Position numbers and translations under genes: made by a program. Below are positions 10,365 to 21,291 of a DNA stretch of 64,000 nucleotides, in pieces (position 1 is the first letter of the stretch; every line of letters starts with the position of its first letter). The DNA is from Riptortus pedestris (taxonomy: Eukaryota > Arthropoda > Insecta > Hemiptera > Alydidae), in the NCBI GenBank assembly GCA_019009955.1, contig CM032228.1:257267501-257331500 (forward strand). The letters run 5' to 3'. Under the pieces are notes generated by a model. The model saw only the letters and a program-made list of their open reading frames with translations, made no database searches and was not told where the DNA came from.

Positions 10365-12617
10365 ACTAGCAAAGGTACCATCGGGCTTTCGCCGCACCGG
10401 GAATTCATTTGAAGGCTGAATGAAGATGGGTATTTTTTTGGGAGCAAGAGGCTTTACTATATCGCCACAATATTTTTTTTTTTTTAATTTCCCTGTCCCA
10501 GTGTGTTTGGAATTTATAACCCTTGTTACTGTGGATTCGTTAATAATAAAATTATTTGTTATTTAAAAGGTACTTCACTGTCACTCAATATTTTTTTATA
10601 TTTCCTGTCCTCCGTGTAGTGTAGTTTTTTTTTTTTTTTTTAATAAAAAGTTGATGGACCATATAATTCATAATCCTAGAATGTATTCTATCTCTTCACA
10701 GAACCACGTATGAATAAGTTTCTTTAATCCCCCATCATTGAGCTGTACACTCGTCCAAACGTGACTAGCTGTTTTATGTACGCTCATTTAGCATCTATTA
10801 AAACACTCTTTATCACTAAGTTTCTCGATGGTATAAAAACTGTTGGTATTTCGTGATTGGTTTTCATGGTCAGAGTATATCATAATACATTAACGGAGAG
10901 CAGAGATTTAATAAAATACCAGAAAATGGACCTGAGTGCACCTCCCTAGCGTTTATATAATTTTCTGGTAAAATTGAGTTATTTTATGAATAATTTAAAG
11001 AATTTCACGAATTCCTGAGAATAAATATACATGGTGCTATAAGTACAAATTAAAGCACATGTAAACATAGACCAATATGAGGTCTGGAAGGGAAAGGCGG
11101 AGCAGTAACTGATGATAGGACAAAGGAAGTAGATCTGACACTAACAATAGCCTTCCAGTGCTGTCCCTGGGAAAAACCTCCTGCAACTGGCATTTTTGGA
11201 TAGCTATTCCACTAATACAAATCAAAAAATATATTAAAAAAAATCAAATTACATTATCTTTACAATTCAAAAACAGTTTTCCAAAAATATTTTCCACTCA
11301 CGTTTAAATAATTAAAAATAATGTATTAAAAGTACACTATATAGAACGAGATGGGGGCAGTATACCACCTTATTTGGTGTCAAACTTTTAATTTGAATTA
11401 CTGGCGTAAAAAAGTAACATAGTTTGTTGAATTTATTAGGGATAAAAATTGAACTATGGGATTTGAAATTAAACTTTATCCATGTGTGATATACCTTGGG
11501 TAGTTCATAATGGAATGTATTGTCAAGCATATGTCCATAGTTTCTTAAGGCAAGTTACATTGCTTACATTACTGCTTAATTTTACAAAAAAAAAAATAAT
11601 TAAAAAACAAAAATTAATACACACTAATATAATTAAAACAAAGTATAATCACAACTTGATGGTTTATGTGCACGTGATTTTACCAAAAAACCAAATAGAC
11701 CATGACAATATCGCGAATTTTTGATTTTTTCAGAGGGCCCGGCCCTAAAAACCTCCATTCCCCTAGGAACCTAAAAATTTTAAAGTATAGCTTAATAATC
11801 ATGGAAATGAATTAATGCTAATTTACACATACCGAGTGTTGTTAAGTTCGGTTCTACCGCTAGTGTCCAATAAAATAGTTGCCCCCGCTTTACTTTTTAG
11901 TGTATATCTCGTTTATACTTTGTTATAAAAGAAAAGTGTATACAACAAAATAAACAACTTTTGTTATGTTCATATTTGCCAAGAAACCAATACGAAACGA
12001 AATATCGCTATTTTTAATTTCAGGCTTCCCTCATAACCCCCACTCTTGCCCGTCCCTAGAAATGTTGGTATGGCTTGTTATAATGAAAGCGTTAGTGCTA
12101 TTACATATGCCGAGTTTTATTTATTTTGGTTGGATCTTTTGTCCCAAATAAAATTGTTCACTTCCGCTGTAGGTTTTAGCGTATATCTCGTTTATAATTC
12201 GGTATACGAAAAAAGTGTATATAACAAAAGTTACTCTAAATAACAAAATAAACAACTTTTGTTATGTTCATATTTGCCGAAAAACTAATAGGAAACGAAA
12301 TATAGCTATTTTTAATTTCTGGCTTCCCTTATAACCCCCACTCCTGTTTGTCTCAGAGAATTTTAATATAGCCTAAAGTCTAAGTTGGGTTAGTAGTAAT
12401 ATACATACCAAGTTTCATAAAATTCGGTTCAGCCGTTTATGCGTGAAAAGGTAACAAACAAACAAACAAACAAATAAACAAACAAACAAACAAACAAACA
12501 AACAAACAAACAGACACGAAAGAAACAAAATGCAGTTATGGTGTCTATGACATGTGAAACGAAAAGTTATCGTGAAATTTCGCGAAAAAAATCAATGTAC
12601 AGACAGAGGTTACAATT
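10365..12617 (-). mobile_element. Family B Helitron-like element, copy B4 (interrupted)
   Basis: The CTAG end is present but the terminal hairpin and first 250 bp are indel-rich relative to B2/B3. Homology to the B body stops near 10640 in a T-run and resumes at about 11485 (TGGGTAGTTCATAATGGAATG). About 800 bp between is unrelated. Two further modules and the (CAAA)n end lie at 11940-12617. The element adjoins the LTR retrotransposon through (TA)n. Confidence 0.65.
10640..11480. other. Unrecognised insert inside B4
   Basis: About 840 bp absent from B2 and B3, beginning right after a T15 run. No ORF over 72 codons. It contains no recognised family motif. It could be an unclassified element inserted in B4, or host sequence joined by rearrangement. 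Confidence 0.45.
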
Positions 12618-12633
12618 TTATATATATATAGAT

Positions 12634-12688
<55 letters not shown>

Positions 12689-12698
12689 TATATTATAA
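12618..12698. repeat. (TA)n microsatellite with GATA interruptions
   Basis: TA tract with a short ATAGATAGATA interruption. It forms the left junction of the LTR retrotransposon with B4. Confidence 0.95.
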
Positions 12699-13050
12699 TG
12701 AAAGGTTAATTAAAATATTATTATTTAAATTTAATCTATTTACCGGCTACTTCTCAGGGTCATATATTGCACGGCACGCATTCCCGTTTCCACCATCTCT
12801 GCTATAAGAGCTAATTTATCTATTTAATCAGAGATATAGCACAATTAGGCTAGATAATTAAAGAAACACTTACTCTGTTTGCATCTTGGGAGTCGACTGA
12901 CGATTCCTGTCCTGCTAAATTGACCTTTGGATTCACAGGGCTCCGCTGTCAGTCCCTTGACAGGTGCTGCTACCTCTTTTAAAGCCCAGTACTAATCACT
13001 CTGATCTCATAGATATAGAGAGACAGCGGAGAACCTCAGGCTCGACCGTT
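12699..13050 (-). repeat. 3' LTR of the Ty3-type element
   Basis: Matches the 5' LTR at 18600-18957 and the solo LTR at 1922-2280. It reads TGAAAGG to CTCGACCGTT and then, instead of the expected final ACA, switches to a copied internal LTR segment at 13051. Confidence 0.9.
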
Positions 13051-13107
13051 CCTGTCCTGCTAAATTGACCTTTGGATTCACAGGGCTCCGCTGTCAGTCC
13101 CTTGACA
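13051..13107. repeat. 57-bp copy of an internal LTR segment at the LTR edge
   Basis: 13051-13107 is identical, base for base, to 12906-12962 within the same LTR. It replaces the junction between the LTR end and the expected polypurine tract. The terminal ACA of the normal LTR is recreated at its end (CTTGACA). Either a reverse-transcription strand-transfer product or an assembly artefact. Confidence 0.9.
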
Positions 13108-13283
13108 TTTTTTTTTTTAATTTTTATTTTATTTTTAATATTACTAAATTTTTTTTTTTATTCATAACAGTAAATATATTATATATTTTTATTTATTTTA
13201 ATATTACTATTTTTTTTTATTTATTTATAACAATAAATATATTATATATTTCTATATTACTAATTTAATTTTTTTTTTTTTTT
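13108..13283. repeat. T-rich short tandem repeats
   Basis: Two to three imperfect units of about 60-65 bp, each containing a T-run, ATAACARTAAATATATTATATATTT and AATATTACTA. It lies between the end of pol and the 3' LTR of the retrotransposon, where the 3' untranslated region would be. Confidence 0.7.
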
Positions 13284-14335
13284 TTATTGCTTTAGTTTGG
13301 TATCCATAATCTCCCTATAAATTTTTAGTTCCTGGATATTAAATTTTCCCTTAGTATTACCGGACTTTATATATGTCAATAAATATGCTCCGTTTACCAT
13401 CACTTTTCTTAATCTCATATGGACCATCGTACACTTCTAGAAACTTGGCATATACTTTTTCTTGAAGATTTAGATACCCTCAGGGATTTAACTAAACACC
13501 GTTAGAGCCAGGTTGTAATTCAGTTTATTGTTCTACTCTGGTCCCACCTGTCCTTTGTTCTTTGTGACACTGTCGGCGGGTCCGTTCCTGCCGCAAGGGT
13601 TAAATAAAATTTCTGTTCGTCCATCTGGCCTAAATCAAATTCTCCAAATCTTACCAATTATGATCCATTTCACGTTGAGGTGTTTTGCCTAAAATACGTT
13701 GGCATGGGGTTAAATATGTTGTTTCATGGATTACCTCATTCATGCATGATTCTACTTTTTTTATATAATTTTCTCCACATATCGTTGACGGTCTTTTTAC
13801 TAGAACTCGGAGAAATTTTGAGATGGTTCGATGATCACTTTCTACTGGATAACCCTGTGGGTGTCGGAATTGAAGTTCGAATCCATGTAATCTTAATTAC
13901 TTTGGCCAGTGTTTTGTGCCCATTATCAGCAATAAATTGAGTACCATTATCCGTTAATATTTTAGATGGTCTACCATACTTTGGGATGTAGTCGTTGAAT
14001 AGACAATTTATAACAGTAGCACTATTACATTTTTGAATTGGGTATATTCGGATAAATTTACTAAATATATCTAGGCAAGTTAATAAATATTTATTTTGAT
14101 TTTCAGATAACGGGAAAGGTCCTACAAAATCTATCGCTATCATTTCAAGCGGCTTAGAAGTGATTATATTTGACATTGATGCCCATAATCTTCTATTAGC
14201 AAATTTAGTTTTTTGACAAGTTTCACAGCAACTAACAATTTTCTTAGTCATAGATAGTAATTTTGGGTGATAAAAATCATGCTGGATAAGTATATGTTTT
14301 CCGGATGCCAACATGAGCATACAATTGATGTACAT
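13284..14335 (-). pseudogene. pol: integrase region of the Ty3-type element
   Basis: Would insert the cDNA into the genome. In order on the minus strand one sees a zinc-binding HHCC region (H-FYHPKL, CCETCQKTK), the first catalytic Asp in AIDFVGPF and the second in LTDNGTQF. The reading frame then shifts near 13870. The region that should carry the catalytic Glu follows in another frame (about 13800-13850), with a C-terminal part containing EVYDGPYEIKK and FNIQELKIY near 13300-13450. The probable stop is at 13284-13286. At least two frameshifts and a stop make it non-functional. Only 13835-14335 is one open frame. Confidence 0.88.
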
Positions 14336-14956
14336 AAAGAATAAATAAGTTTAATGTTTCTGTATATAAACAGACTTTCCAAAGATTCCCCGTTTTCTTT
14401 AATAAAATTTCCTTCTCGATACAATACCGGTGTGTTTCATTTTCTTCTGTTTCCTTATATACTTTTCCTAGACAATCATCATGTTTCTGAAAATATGGTA
14501 AGTTCTCTACCCGTTGTTGAATATTTTTCCTAGATAAATTGATTTTCCCAGTTGCCATTATCTTATGTTCTTCGTTAGAGCGTTCACCGACAAATCGGCT
14601 CGACGAATCAGCAACTATATTTTCTCTTCCTTTGCAGTGCTCAATTGTGAAATCGAATTCTTGAATTAACATAATCCATCGGGATAATCTAGCCGATGTT
14701 AGTTTACAATCTTTAATATGAGTTAAACTATGGTTATCAGTGATAATAGTAAATTGTCTTCCAAACAGATACTGTCGGAATTTCTGTAATGCAAACACTA
14801 TGGCTAACATTTCTAGTTCTGATGAATTATATTTCTGTTGATACTTATTTAAAGCACGAATAGAAAAATAAATTGGAATTGCGTCACTGTCTGGATGTCT
14901 CTGATACAATTGTGCACCAATAGCTGCGTTGCTAGCATCCGTTTGGACTATATATC
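14277..14956 (-). pseudogene. pol: RNase H region of the Ty3-type element
   Basis: Would degrade the RNA strand during reverse transcription. All four acidic catalytic positions of the family can be seen: VQTDASNAA, the Glu in SSELEMLAIVFAL, TDNHSLTHI and the Asp in ENIVADSSSR, where most family members have ADALSR. The frame from 14277 to about 14955 is open. It is separated from the RT thumb by a frameshift near 14962 and overlaps the integrase frame at 14277-14335. Confidence 0.9.
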
Positions 14957-16036
14957 TTAAATGGGATTAAGCACATGGAGTAATATCTGTTTACAAAATG
15001 CTTCTTTTATAGCCCGAAATGCTTTCTCCGCTTCTTCGTCCCATTTCCATTTCTGCCCCTTTTTTAATAATTTATTTAATGGAATATTTAATTGTGCCAT
15101 GTTTTTAATAAATCTCCTGTAGAATCCAGTCAAACCTAAAAATCCTTTCAGTTCCTTTACACTACGGGGTCTCCTAAATTCTTGAATCGCTTCAATTTTT
15201 TCGTGACACATTTCAATTCCCTCAGATGATATAACATGACCTAGATATGTTACTTTTTTACAAAAAAAATTTGGCTTTCTCAAGATTCGTGGTTAAATTA
15301 TGCTTTGCTAAAAGATTCATTATTATTTCCAGATGATTCAAATGTTCTTCGGGACTATCAGAAAAAATGAAAATATCATCAATGAAAACCATAGCAAATT
15401 CTGAAACCTGTTGAACAATCGGATTGAGTCCCCTTACCAGAGCAGAACATGAGGTCTTTAATCCAAACGGCGTGACCTTGAAAACATATCCCTGCTGCTT
15501 AAATACAAAGCCAGTATATTGTTTTGATTCTTTACACAAAGGAATTTGCCAAAATGAATTTCGGAGGTCAAGATGTATTTGGTGTTTCTACATTTCGATA
15601 AGACATAATCGATACTAGGGGGCTGTTCATATTGTGGGATTAAACATTTATTTAATTGTCCGGCATCCAAGCATAGCCGTATTTGTCCATTTCTTTTCTT
15701 TATTACTACCAGAGGATTAATAAAACTAGTGTAGGATTTCTCAATAATCCCATTTTTTTCCATTTTAATCAATTCCTTAGCCACCTGTTCCTCTAGACTA
15801 TGTGGTATTGGGTATATTCTACCTTTTATAAAATTCACACCGGGAATCAATTCTAACTTATGAGTGTAATGTCTAATTAAGCTGGGTTTTTCTCGAAATA
15901 TTTCTCTGTTTTTATTTATTAAATTTTCCAGTTGATTGCGAATATGTTTATTTTCAACATCACATTGCGGATAATATTCTACGATTCTACCCATATCTAA
16001 AAATTGTATATTAAGTTTATCCTCTCCAATATCCAT
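14957..16036 (-). pseudogene. pol: reverse transcriptase of the Ty3-type element
   Basis: Three frames cover one RT. 15458-16036 has fingers motifs (NPLVVIKKRNGQIRLCLD, LNKCLIPQYEQPP). 15258-15583 has the palm with FKVTPFGL and the YxDD-type box as VFIDDIFIFS. 14957-15283 has the thumb/connection (YLGHVISSEGI, LKGFLGLTGFYRRFI). Frameshifts lie near 15575 and between 15258 and 15283. The first catalytic Asp is present in the DNA but, because of the upstream frameshift, out of frame with the fingers. Length and motif order are normal for Ty3-type RT, so the damage is indels rather than deletion. Confidence 0.92.
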
Positions 16037-16112
16037 TGTTCCGATTTTCTTTATTTTTTCTCTTTTAACTTCGTTGTAATTAAATTCCTATATTTTTTAT
16101 TTAAAATTGTTT

Positions 16113-16506
16113 TTACAATAGGTATCTCATTAATATTTGTTTTTTTATCTGTTTCGATCTCTTCCCAAAAGCCCCTTTTACTTTTGCCGATAAACCGAAT
16201 TCGCTTAAAATTGGGAGATCATTTTTATGTTGCTGATAAAAATTTTCATTTATGGCTGTTTGTTGTGATCCCGAGTCCCATAGAACATCAATCACTTTGT
16301 TTCCATATGTAGACTGTTATCGGACTTACAACTGTTGAAATTTCTATATTTTCAGGTAAAAGTTCCTCTAATAAATAGTCGCATGGATTTTCAAATAATG
16401 AAGATTTATCTTTTATAATACTACTAATAGTCGGAATAAATTTTACAAAACCTGAATTTAATAACTTCATTGTCCCACATTTGTCCTCAGGCTCTAAAGA
16501 ATTCAA
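16113..16506 (-). pseudogene. pol/gag: aspartic protease region
   Basis: 16113-16295 contains VLWDSGSQQTAIN, the D-S/T-G active-site motif of retroviral-type proteases, followed by a hydrophobic-polar stretch. 16288-16506 is the segment just upstream in a different frame (LEELLPENIEISTVV). The protease would cleave the Gag-Pol polyprotein. The frames overlap by 8 bases and are not joined, so this copy is inactive. Confidence 0.75.
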
Positions 16507-16514
16507 ATGGGGAC

Positions 16515-18470
16515 TTATGGGTTTACCGGAAATTCTTTCTCAGTAGGATTTGATTTAGGCGGATTTAAAGTATGTTTTGATGATTCCAAATTCTGATCCA
16601 TTATTACTGCGTTTATTCCTGTTGGTTTCTTCTCGCTTGTTCCTGGGCTATTTCGGAAGTCTTGACCGTTATAATTTCTATTTTCAAATCTCCCATTACC
16701 TCTTCCAAAATTTTTGTTGAGTGGTTTGTAATTTGAATTCCCACTAACATTATAAAATTGTCGGGAAAACATTATCCGGGTTTCTTGAATGAAAGCTTAT
16801 TATTAGTGGGAAAATGACTATGTCTACTGTTATAACATGGTGGAATACACTCCCATGAATTTCGATCCCTTTTCTCTATCGAAAATTCTCTTTGTCTAAT
16901 TCTTACTCTATTTGGGTTTTGATTCCCCTCATTCTCAACGATTTTCTTCTCTATCCGTTCCACTCCTGATTTCCTGAGCTGGTAATTTTTGTAAAAAGGT
17001 TCAAGCATATTTCTCTTTTATTACTGATTTGGCCGTCCCTCAAGATACATTGTATTTGCCATGGGATAGTATTTTATTATACATTTTATTTGATAAGACT
17101 CGGTGATAAAAGATGGATTTAGATATTTACAGTCTTTAAATAATTGATGGGCATAATCATCCATAGTTAAATTTTCTCCTGGGCGGATATTGTCCCATTG
17201 GTAATTTGATTTCTACAGTCATCCTGCCTATCTTCTCCCCAATGATTTATTTAAAAATCTTCTTTAAAAATGAATGAAATTTTCTAATAAATTCCTTTTC
17301 AATCAGCCACCATGTTATGGGAACTCCCCTCATGCACTCTGAAATAATTAACTCTTGTTTTCCCCATGTATCTCCTCCATAAATGTTAAAATAATTTTCT
17401 AATTCAGACAGAAAGTCAGTAGGGCTCTCCTGTTGACTATCACTAAATTTAGGACATCTCGCTTCAGGATTGACTCTAATTTCTTTACAGTTGGGCAAAT
17501 GACCTATCTGAACTTTTTTTAATTCATGCCGGATATTTTCCATTTCATCAGCTATACCTCCTATTTTTATATCTGTCTCTAATAAATGATCTATTTGTAT
17601 TAACGATCTATCTTCAATTATTTGTTTATTTTCGTGAGTTATTTTCTGAATATTTAGATTTATTTGATCATTTATCTTCCCTTGAATAACCTTTTCATGC
17701 TCAATTTCCCCTTTTAATTCATTCCGAATTAAGTTTTTCTGTTGATGGCATTCTTGTCGGGTTTCTATTATTTTGGCATCCATTTCATCCATTAATTCCG
17801 TTTTTAGTAGTTCTCTAGTCTGAACGGTTTGTTTTTTTAAATTTTCTGTTTCACCTGCTAACCTATTCTCTTAAGATTTTAAGTTAATTTCATTTGCGTT
17901 TTTAAGATTATTTATATCATTCATAAATTCTTTTCTCACTTTTGATACATATAATCTAGTTTTTTCTATATCTATTTTCAATGATTCAATCCTATTTCTA
18001 TCTTCTTGTTTAAATTCATCTAGTTTGTTATTATTTTCTTCTAGTTTATTATTTACTTCTAGTTTATTTTTATTTTCTTCTAGTGTAGCTTCCAATTTAG
18101 TATTTCCTGCTTTTATTAAGTTCATTATAGCTTCCAGCATGTTTTGATCTTTTTCGATAGGCCTACTGACCTCTTTTTGTCCTTTTAAATCGTTTAAATT
18201 ATCTATTATTCTGGTAGAAGTACCTCGCGGTTGTTCAAAACCCAAAAAGCTCAAATTTGCTATCTCAGTAGATGATATAGATATAGGTATTCCCGAATCC
18301 TCTAATTAAATTATATGTCTAGCCTGATCTTTATATATGATATTATTGGTCTGTGTTCCCTCTAACGGTTCACTTTCAATAGATAGATTTTCAAGATCCA
18401 AATTATTACTTTCCTGTTCTACATCACTAATCCTATCTTCAAAACTTTTGCTATTAGTATTAATATCCAT
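16515..18470 (-). pseudogene. gag of the Ty3-type element
   Basis: The likely start is the ATG at 18468-18470, about 130 bases inside the 5' LTR. N-terminal frames (17871-18254 and 17247-17792) are rich in Lys, Glu, Asn and Gln and look like long coiled coils. The end of the second has the Ty3 capsid-like pattern FLSELENYFNIYGG, IISECMRGVPITWW. 16772-17008 has a degenerate zinc-knuckle remnant (CIPPCYN--RHSHF) with missing cysteines. At least five frames are needed, so it is a pseudogene. Confidence 0.78.
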
Positions 18471-18570
18471 TTTTATAATCTATGTTAATTAAAAATTTTT
18501 TTTTTTTTTAAATGAATAACCAAAATAAATATTTTAAATGTTTAAATTTAAAAAAAATGTTTAAGCCGTG

Positions 18571-18589
18571 CCCTTTCACGTTGGGGCCA
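18571..18589 (-). promoter_or_regulatory. Primer-binding site (tRNA-Lys-like)
   Basis: On the minus strand TGGCCCCAACGTGAAAGGG starts about 10 bases after the 5' LTR. It closely resembles TGGCGCCCAACGTGGGGC, the complement of the 3' end of tRNA-Lys(CTT) used by many Ty3-type elements, with a one-base deletion and an AAA interruption. The tRNA match is from memory of the tRNA sequence. Confidence 0.7.
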
Positions 18590-18599
18590 TTTTATATAA

Positions 18600-18954
18600 T
18601 GAAAGGTTAATTATAATTATTATTATTTAAATTTAATCTATTTACCGGCTACTTCTCAGGGTCATATATTGCACGGCAAGCATTCCCGTTTCCACCATCT
18701 CTGCTATAAGAGCTAATTTATCTATTTAATCAGAGATATAGCACAATTAGGCTAGATAATTAAAGAAACACTTACTCTGTTTGCATCTTGGGAGTCGACT
18801 GGCGATTCCTGTCCTGCTCAATTGACCTTTGGATTCACAGGGCTCCGCTGTCAGTCCCTTGACAGGTGCTGCTACCTCTTTTAAAGCCCAGTACTAATCA
18901 CTCTGATCTCATAGATATAGAGAGACAGCGGAGTACCTCTAAGGCTCGACCGTT

Positions 18955-18957
<3 letters not shown>
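18600..18957 (-). repeat. 5' LTR of the Ty3-type element
   Basis: 358 bp, TGAAAGG to CGTTACA on the plus strand. It differs from the 3' LTR at about ten positions, for example around GGCAAGC/GGCACGC and ACTGGCG/ACTGACG. The right flank is (TA)n followed by a family A 3' block. Confidence 0.92.
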
Positions 18958-19024
<67 letters not shown>

Positions 19025-19247
19025 CGGAACTTATTTTCGTCATCTCCGCGGTAGGATCGATAGACATGTGGGAAAATTTTTCGATCGCGTCATGAGTACG
19101 ACCTCAATAGCTAAATCTGCAAATAGTGTTGAGAACCTTAAAGCCTAGCTTAAACTAATTATAGGTTCAAATATTATGAGATGGTTATGAAAACAGTTGT
19201 CAAGAAGCGTGTTGTACACGAGGCCTGCTGTCATAGGTAAAGTCACG

Positions 19248-19248
<1 letters not shown>
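18958..19248. repeat. Duplicated LTR right flank (copy 2)
   Basis: (TA)n to 19014, family A 3' block to about 19128 (GGTAGGATCGATAGACAT, GTCATGAGTACGACCTCAATAGC), then about 120 bp of other sequence. All of it matches 2281-2580, which flanks the solo LTR. The match stops at a TA/TG microsatellite at 19249. Confidence 0.85.
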
Positions 19249-19282
<34 letters not shown>

Positions 19283-19391
19283 CTGTTACCGCTCCAATAG
19301 AGAATTTGTGGTGAGATGAGGTCACAATTGTGTTGTCCCAGAAGGTGGTAAATCTGTTTTGTTTACGCAGCCCCTGCGTGACGGATTATTT
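19249..19391 (-). mobile_element. Family A, short internally deleted copy
   Basis: (TA)n(TG)n, GTCTGTTACCGCTCC, then directly a sequence shared with 34660-34710 (AGAGAATTTGTGGTGAGATGA). It ends with the inverted 5' block TTTACGCAGCCCCTGCGTGACGG. Most of the core is deleted. Confidence 0.65.
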
Positions 19392-19944
19392 GAGTTATGA
19401 AAGGTAGCACTAGTCAAAGTGCGGTTAATGGGCAAACTGGATAATTCCGTTGACAACTGTAAACCAGAAATCATCTCGCCTGTAATAATTCGTACAAGCT
19501 TTGCAGGTGAGCATACGTCCCATTAGGCCCGGACCAACAGAGCTTTTGAACAATCAATGTTGTAACATACATGATGAACCATCTATAAAGATGAGTATGA
19601 AATATAAGCTCTTTGTTGTTAAAAATAATTATTGATCGCTTCATTCGTGATTGGCAGTGTATCATAACAGAGCTGAGCCATATTGGACATTGTCGATATG
19701 TAACACGAGCCCTTGGCATTATCTGTCGACATCGGCATTTCACAGTCACGTCACTCTGCTTCTCTTAAATACTGTCATGGTGGAGGCCTTCAACTACCGA
19801 TCAATGGAGAGAAATTAGATTGATTAGAAGTTACCAGTAATCAATGTAGCATTAGCATCATTTACATTTAAGAAAAATTATAAGCGCTTAGCAATTCATG
19901 ACTAATTAGAACCATGTTTTCAATTAGGGAAAAATGTAATGCAC
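19392..19944. other. Non-coding, nothing recognised
   Basis: No gene or repeat recognised. A 92-codon minus-strand ORF at 19471-19749 shows no domain I know. Confidence 0.4.
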
Positions 19945-20004
19945 GCAAATTCTGCGTAAAACTAAGCAAGATTTTCCAAGCGAGGGTTTACAATAGATAA
20001 AAAT

Positions 20005-21004
20005 GTCCGTCACTCACTGGCTGCTTAAACTAAGGAGATTTCCCTCGTGAAGATTAGTAATAGATAAACCTACATACTGCAAACACAACAACACGTGAAT
20101 AAAATACAAACGGAAAATAAGAAATGTTGCATCTATTTCCAATAACCTGCCGGACAGGAAAGCGTTAGGTTAGGAAATGTTAACAAACGGGTCGGCCTCG
20201 CGTCACACCGGAAGAAAAACAAATTACTGAAATTTAATCAGAATATAACACATTAATTTTATTGAGAACTATTTGCTATATCTAGATCTGTAATTAATAA
20301 TGAGCAGAATTTTTGTTATTCTCAATCAATAAAATGTTTAGTAGTCCAAAAACTTTTTAAGATGGGGGGGGGGAGTACCAGGGCATATTTGCATGTATAT
20401 CGTATATAAGGTCTCTTGATACAATTTTTTGAGTATTTAAACTTCCAATAATGTGATTTATTTGTATCAGAGTTGTTTTACGTAACATGTGTAGAGTGGC
20501 GGTTTGGTGAAAACTGAAAAATGCAAAATATCTCGGTTATTTCAAGATAGAAAATAAAATGTGTATAACAATATTTATAGTAATTTAAGTTGTAGAATAA
20601 GATTGATTCTGTATATTTTTCGATCCGGACGAATTAGTAACGGTGATATTTCGAATTTTTTCGAAAATCCTCCCCTCTAAACCCCCTCCCACTGGTCTGA
20701 TTTCAGCGTTACGAACTTGGATCTTTCTTTTACATAAACGCTTAAATATGAAGTTTGGTAAGATTAAACAAAAATTGCGCCGCTTGAGTGGTAACAGACA
20801 CCACACAATATATATATATATATTATATATATATATATATAATATATTTTTATATATTATATATATATATATATTTGTTTTAAAACGGACCTCATTTTCG
20901 TCATCTATAGGTAGGATCGATGGACCGATTGAAGAAATATGTCGAAATTCCGTCATGAGTACTACTCAATAGCTGATTTCCCTTAAGGGAAAACTCTGCT
21001 AAAA
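20005..21004 (+). mobile_element. Family A element, full length (~1 kb)
   Basis: 5' block GTCCGTCACTCACTGG (mutated hairpin), AAGGAGATTTCCC, a G9 run near 20365, the core, (TA)n with internal palindromic breaks at 20808-20875, and the 3' block ending GATTTCCCTTAAGGG...CTGCTAAAA. A degenerate extra 5' block fragment lies just upstream (about 19955-20000). The overlapping long ORFs on both strands arise from the self-complementary TA tract. Confidence 0.85.
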
Positions 21005-21009
21005 TAAAT

Positions 21010-21110
21010 ACTCCCCTCTAACCCCACCCCTTCCACTGGTTCGATTAACAACAGCCATTAACGAACTCGACCTTTCTTTTTGCTTGAAATGATTAAATAT
21101 CTAGTTTGGT
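21010..21110 (+). mobile_element. Family A core fragment
   Basis: Contains the C-rich ACCCCACCCCTTCC, CATTAACGAACTCGA and AAATATCTAGTTTGG phrases of the A core. It is interrupted by a SINE at 21111. Confidence 0.65.
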
Positions 21111-21291
21111 TATTATTATTATTATTATTTATTAACGTCCACTTTTTGCAACTCCGGCTAATTGGGACGAGTTATCTACAGGATACCACCCTTTCATAGC
21201 CAGGGTGGGATTTTAGGATGTTATTTAATGAATTTCGGTCACTAAATAATTTCCTTTGCCCAGGCAAGAATCGAACTCGCCACTCTAGTTT

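Larger units (their letters stand above)
12699..18957 (-). mobile_element. Ty3-type LTR retrotransposon, decayed but complete in outline
   Basis: Two direct LTRs of about 355 bp, roughly 97% identical by eye, enclose minus-strand gag, protease, RT, RNase H and integrase in the Ty3 order. There is a tRNA-Lys-like primer-binding site next to the 5' LTR. Total length is about 6.26 kb. Many frameshifts and stops mean no protein can be made from this copy. The LTR similarity says insertion is moderately recent, while the ORF damage suggests either an already defective source or sequencing indels. No env-like ORF is visible between pol and the 3' LTR. Clade not assigned. Confidence 0.92.

Noticed and set aside
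10200..12510. CRISPR-like regular repeats, (CAAA)n and spaced modules
   Set aside because: The units are simple tetranucleotide repeats and 300-bp transposon modules in eukaryotic DNA; no repeat-spacer pattern of 25-40 bp is present.
13051..13283. An env gene between pol and the 3' LTR
   Set aside because: Only a 57-bp LTR copy and T-rich short tandem repeats lie there; there is no room or ORF for an envelope protein.
20585..20972. Overlapping ORFs of 123 and 109 codons on opposite strands
   Set aside because: Both run through the self-complementary TA tract of a family A element; the frames mirror each other and match no protein.
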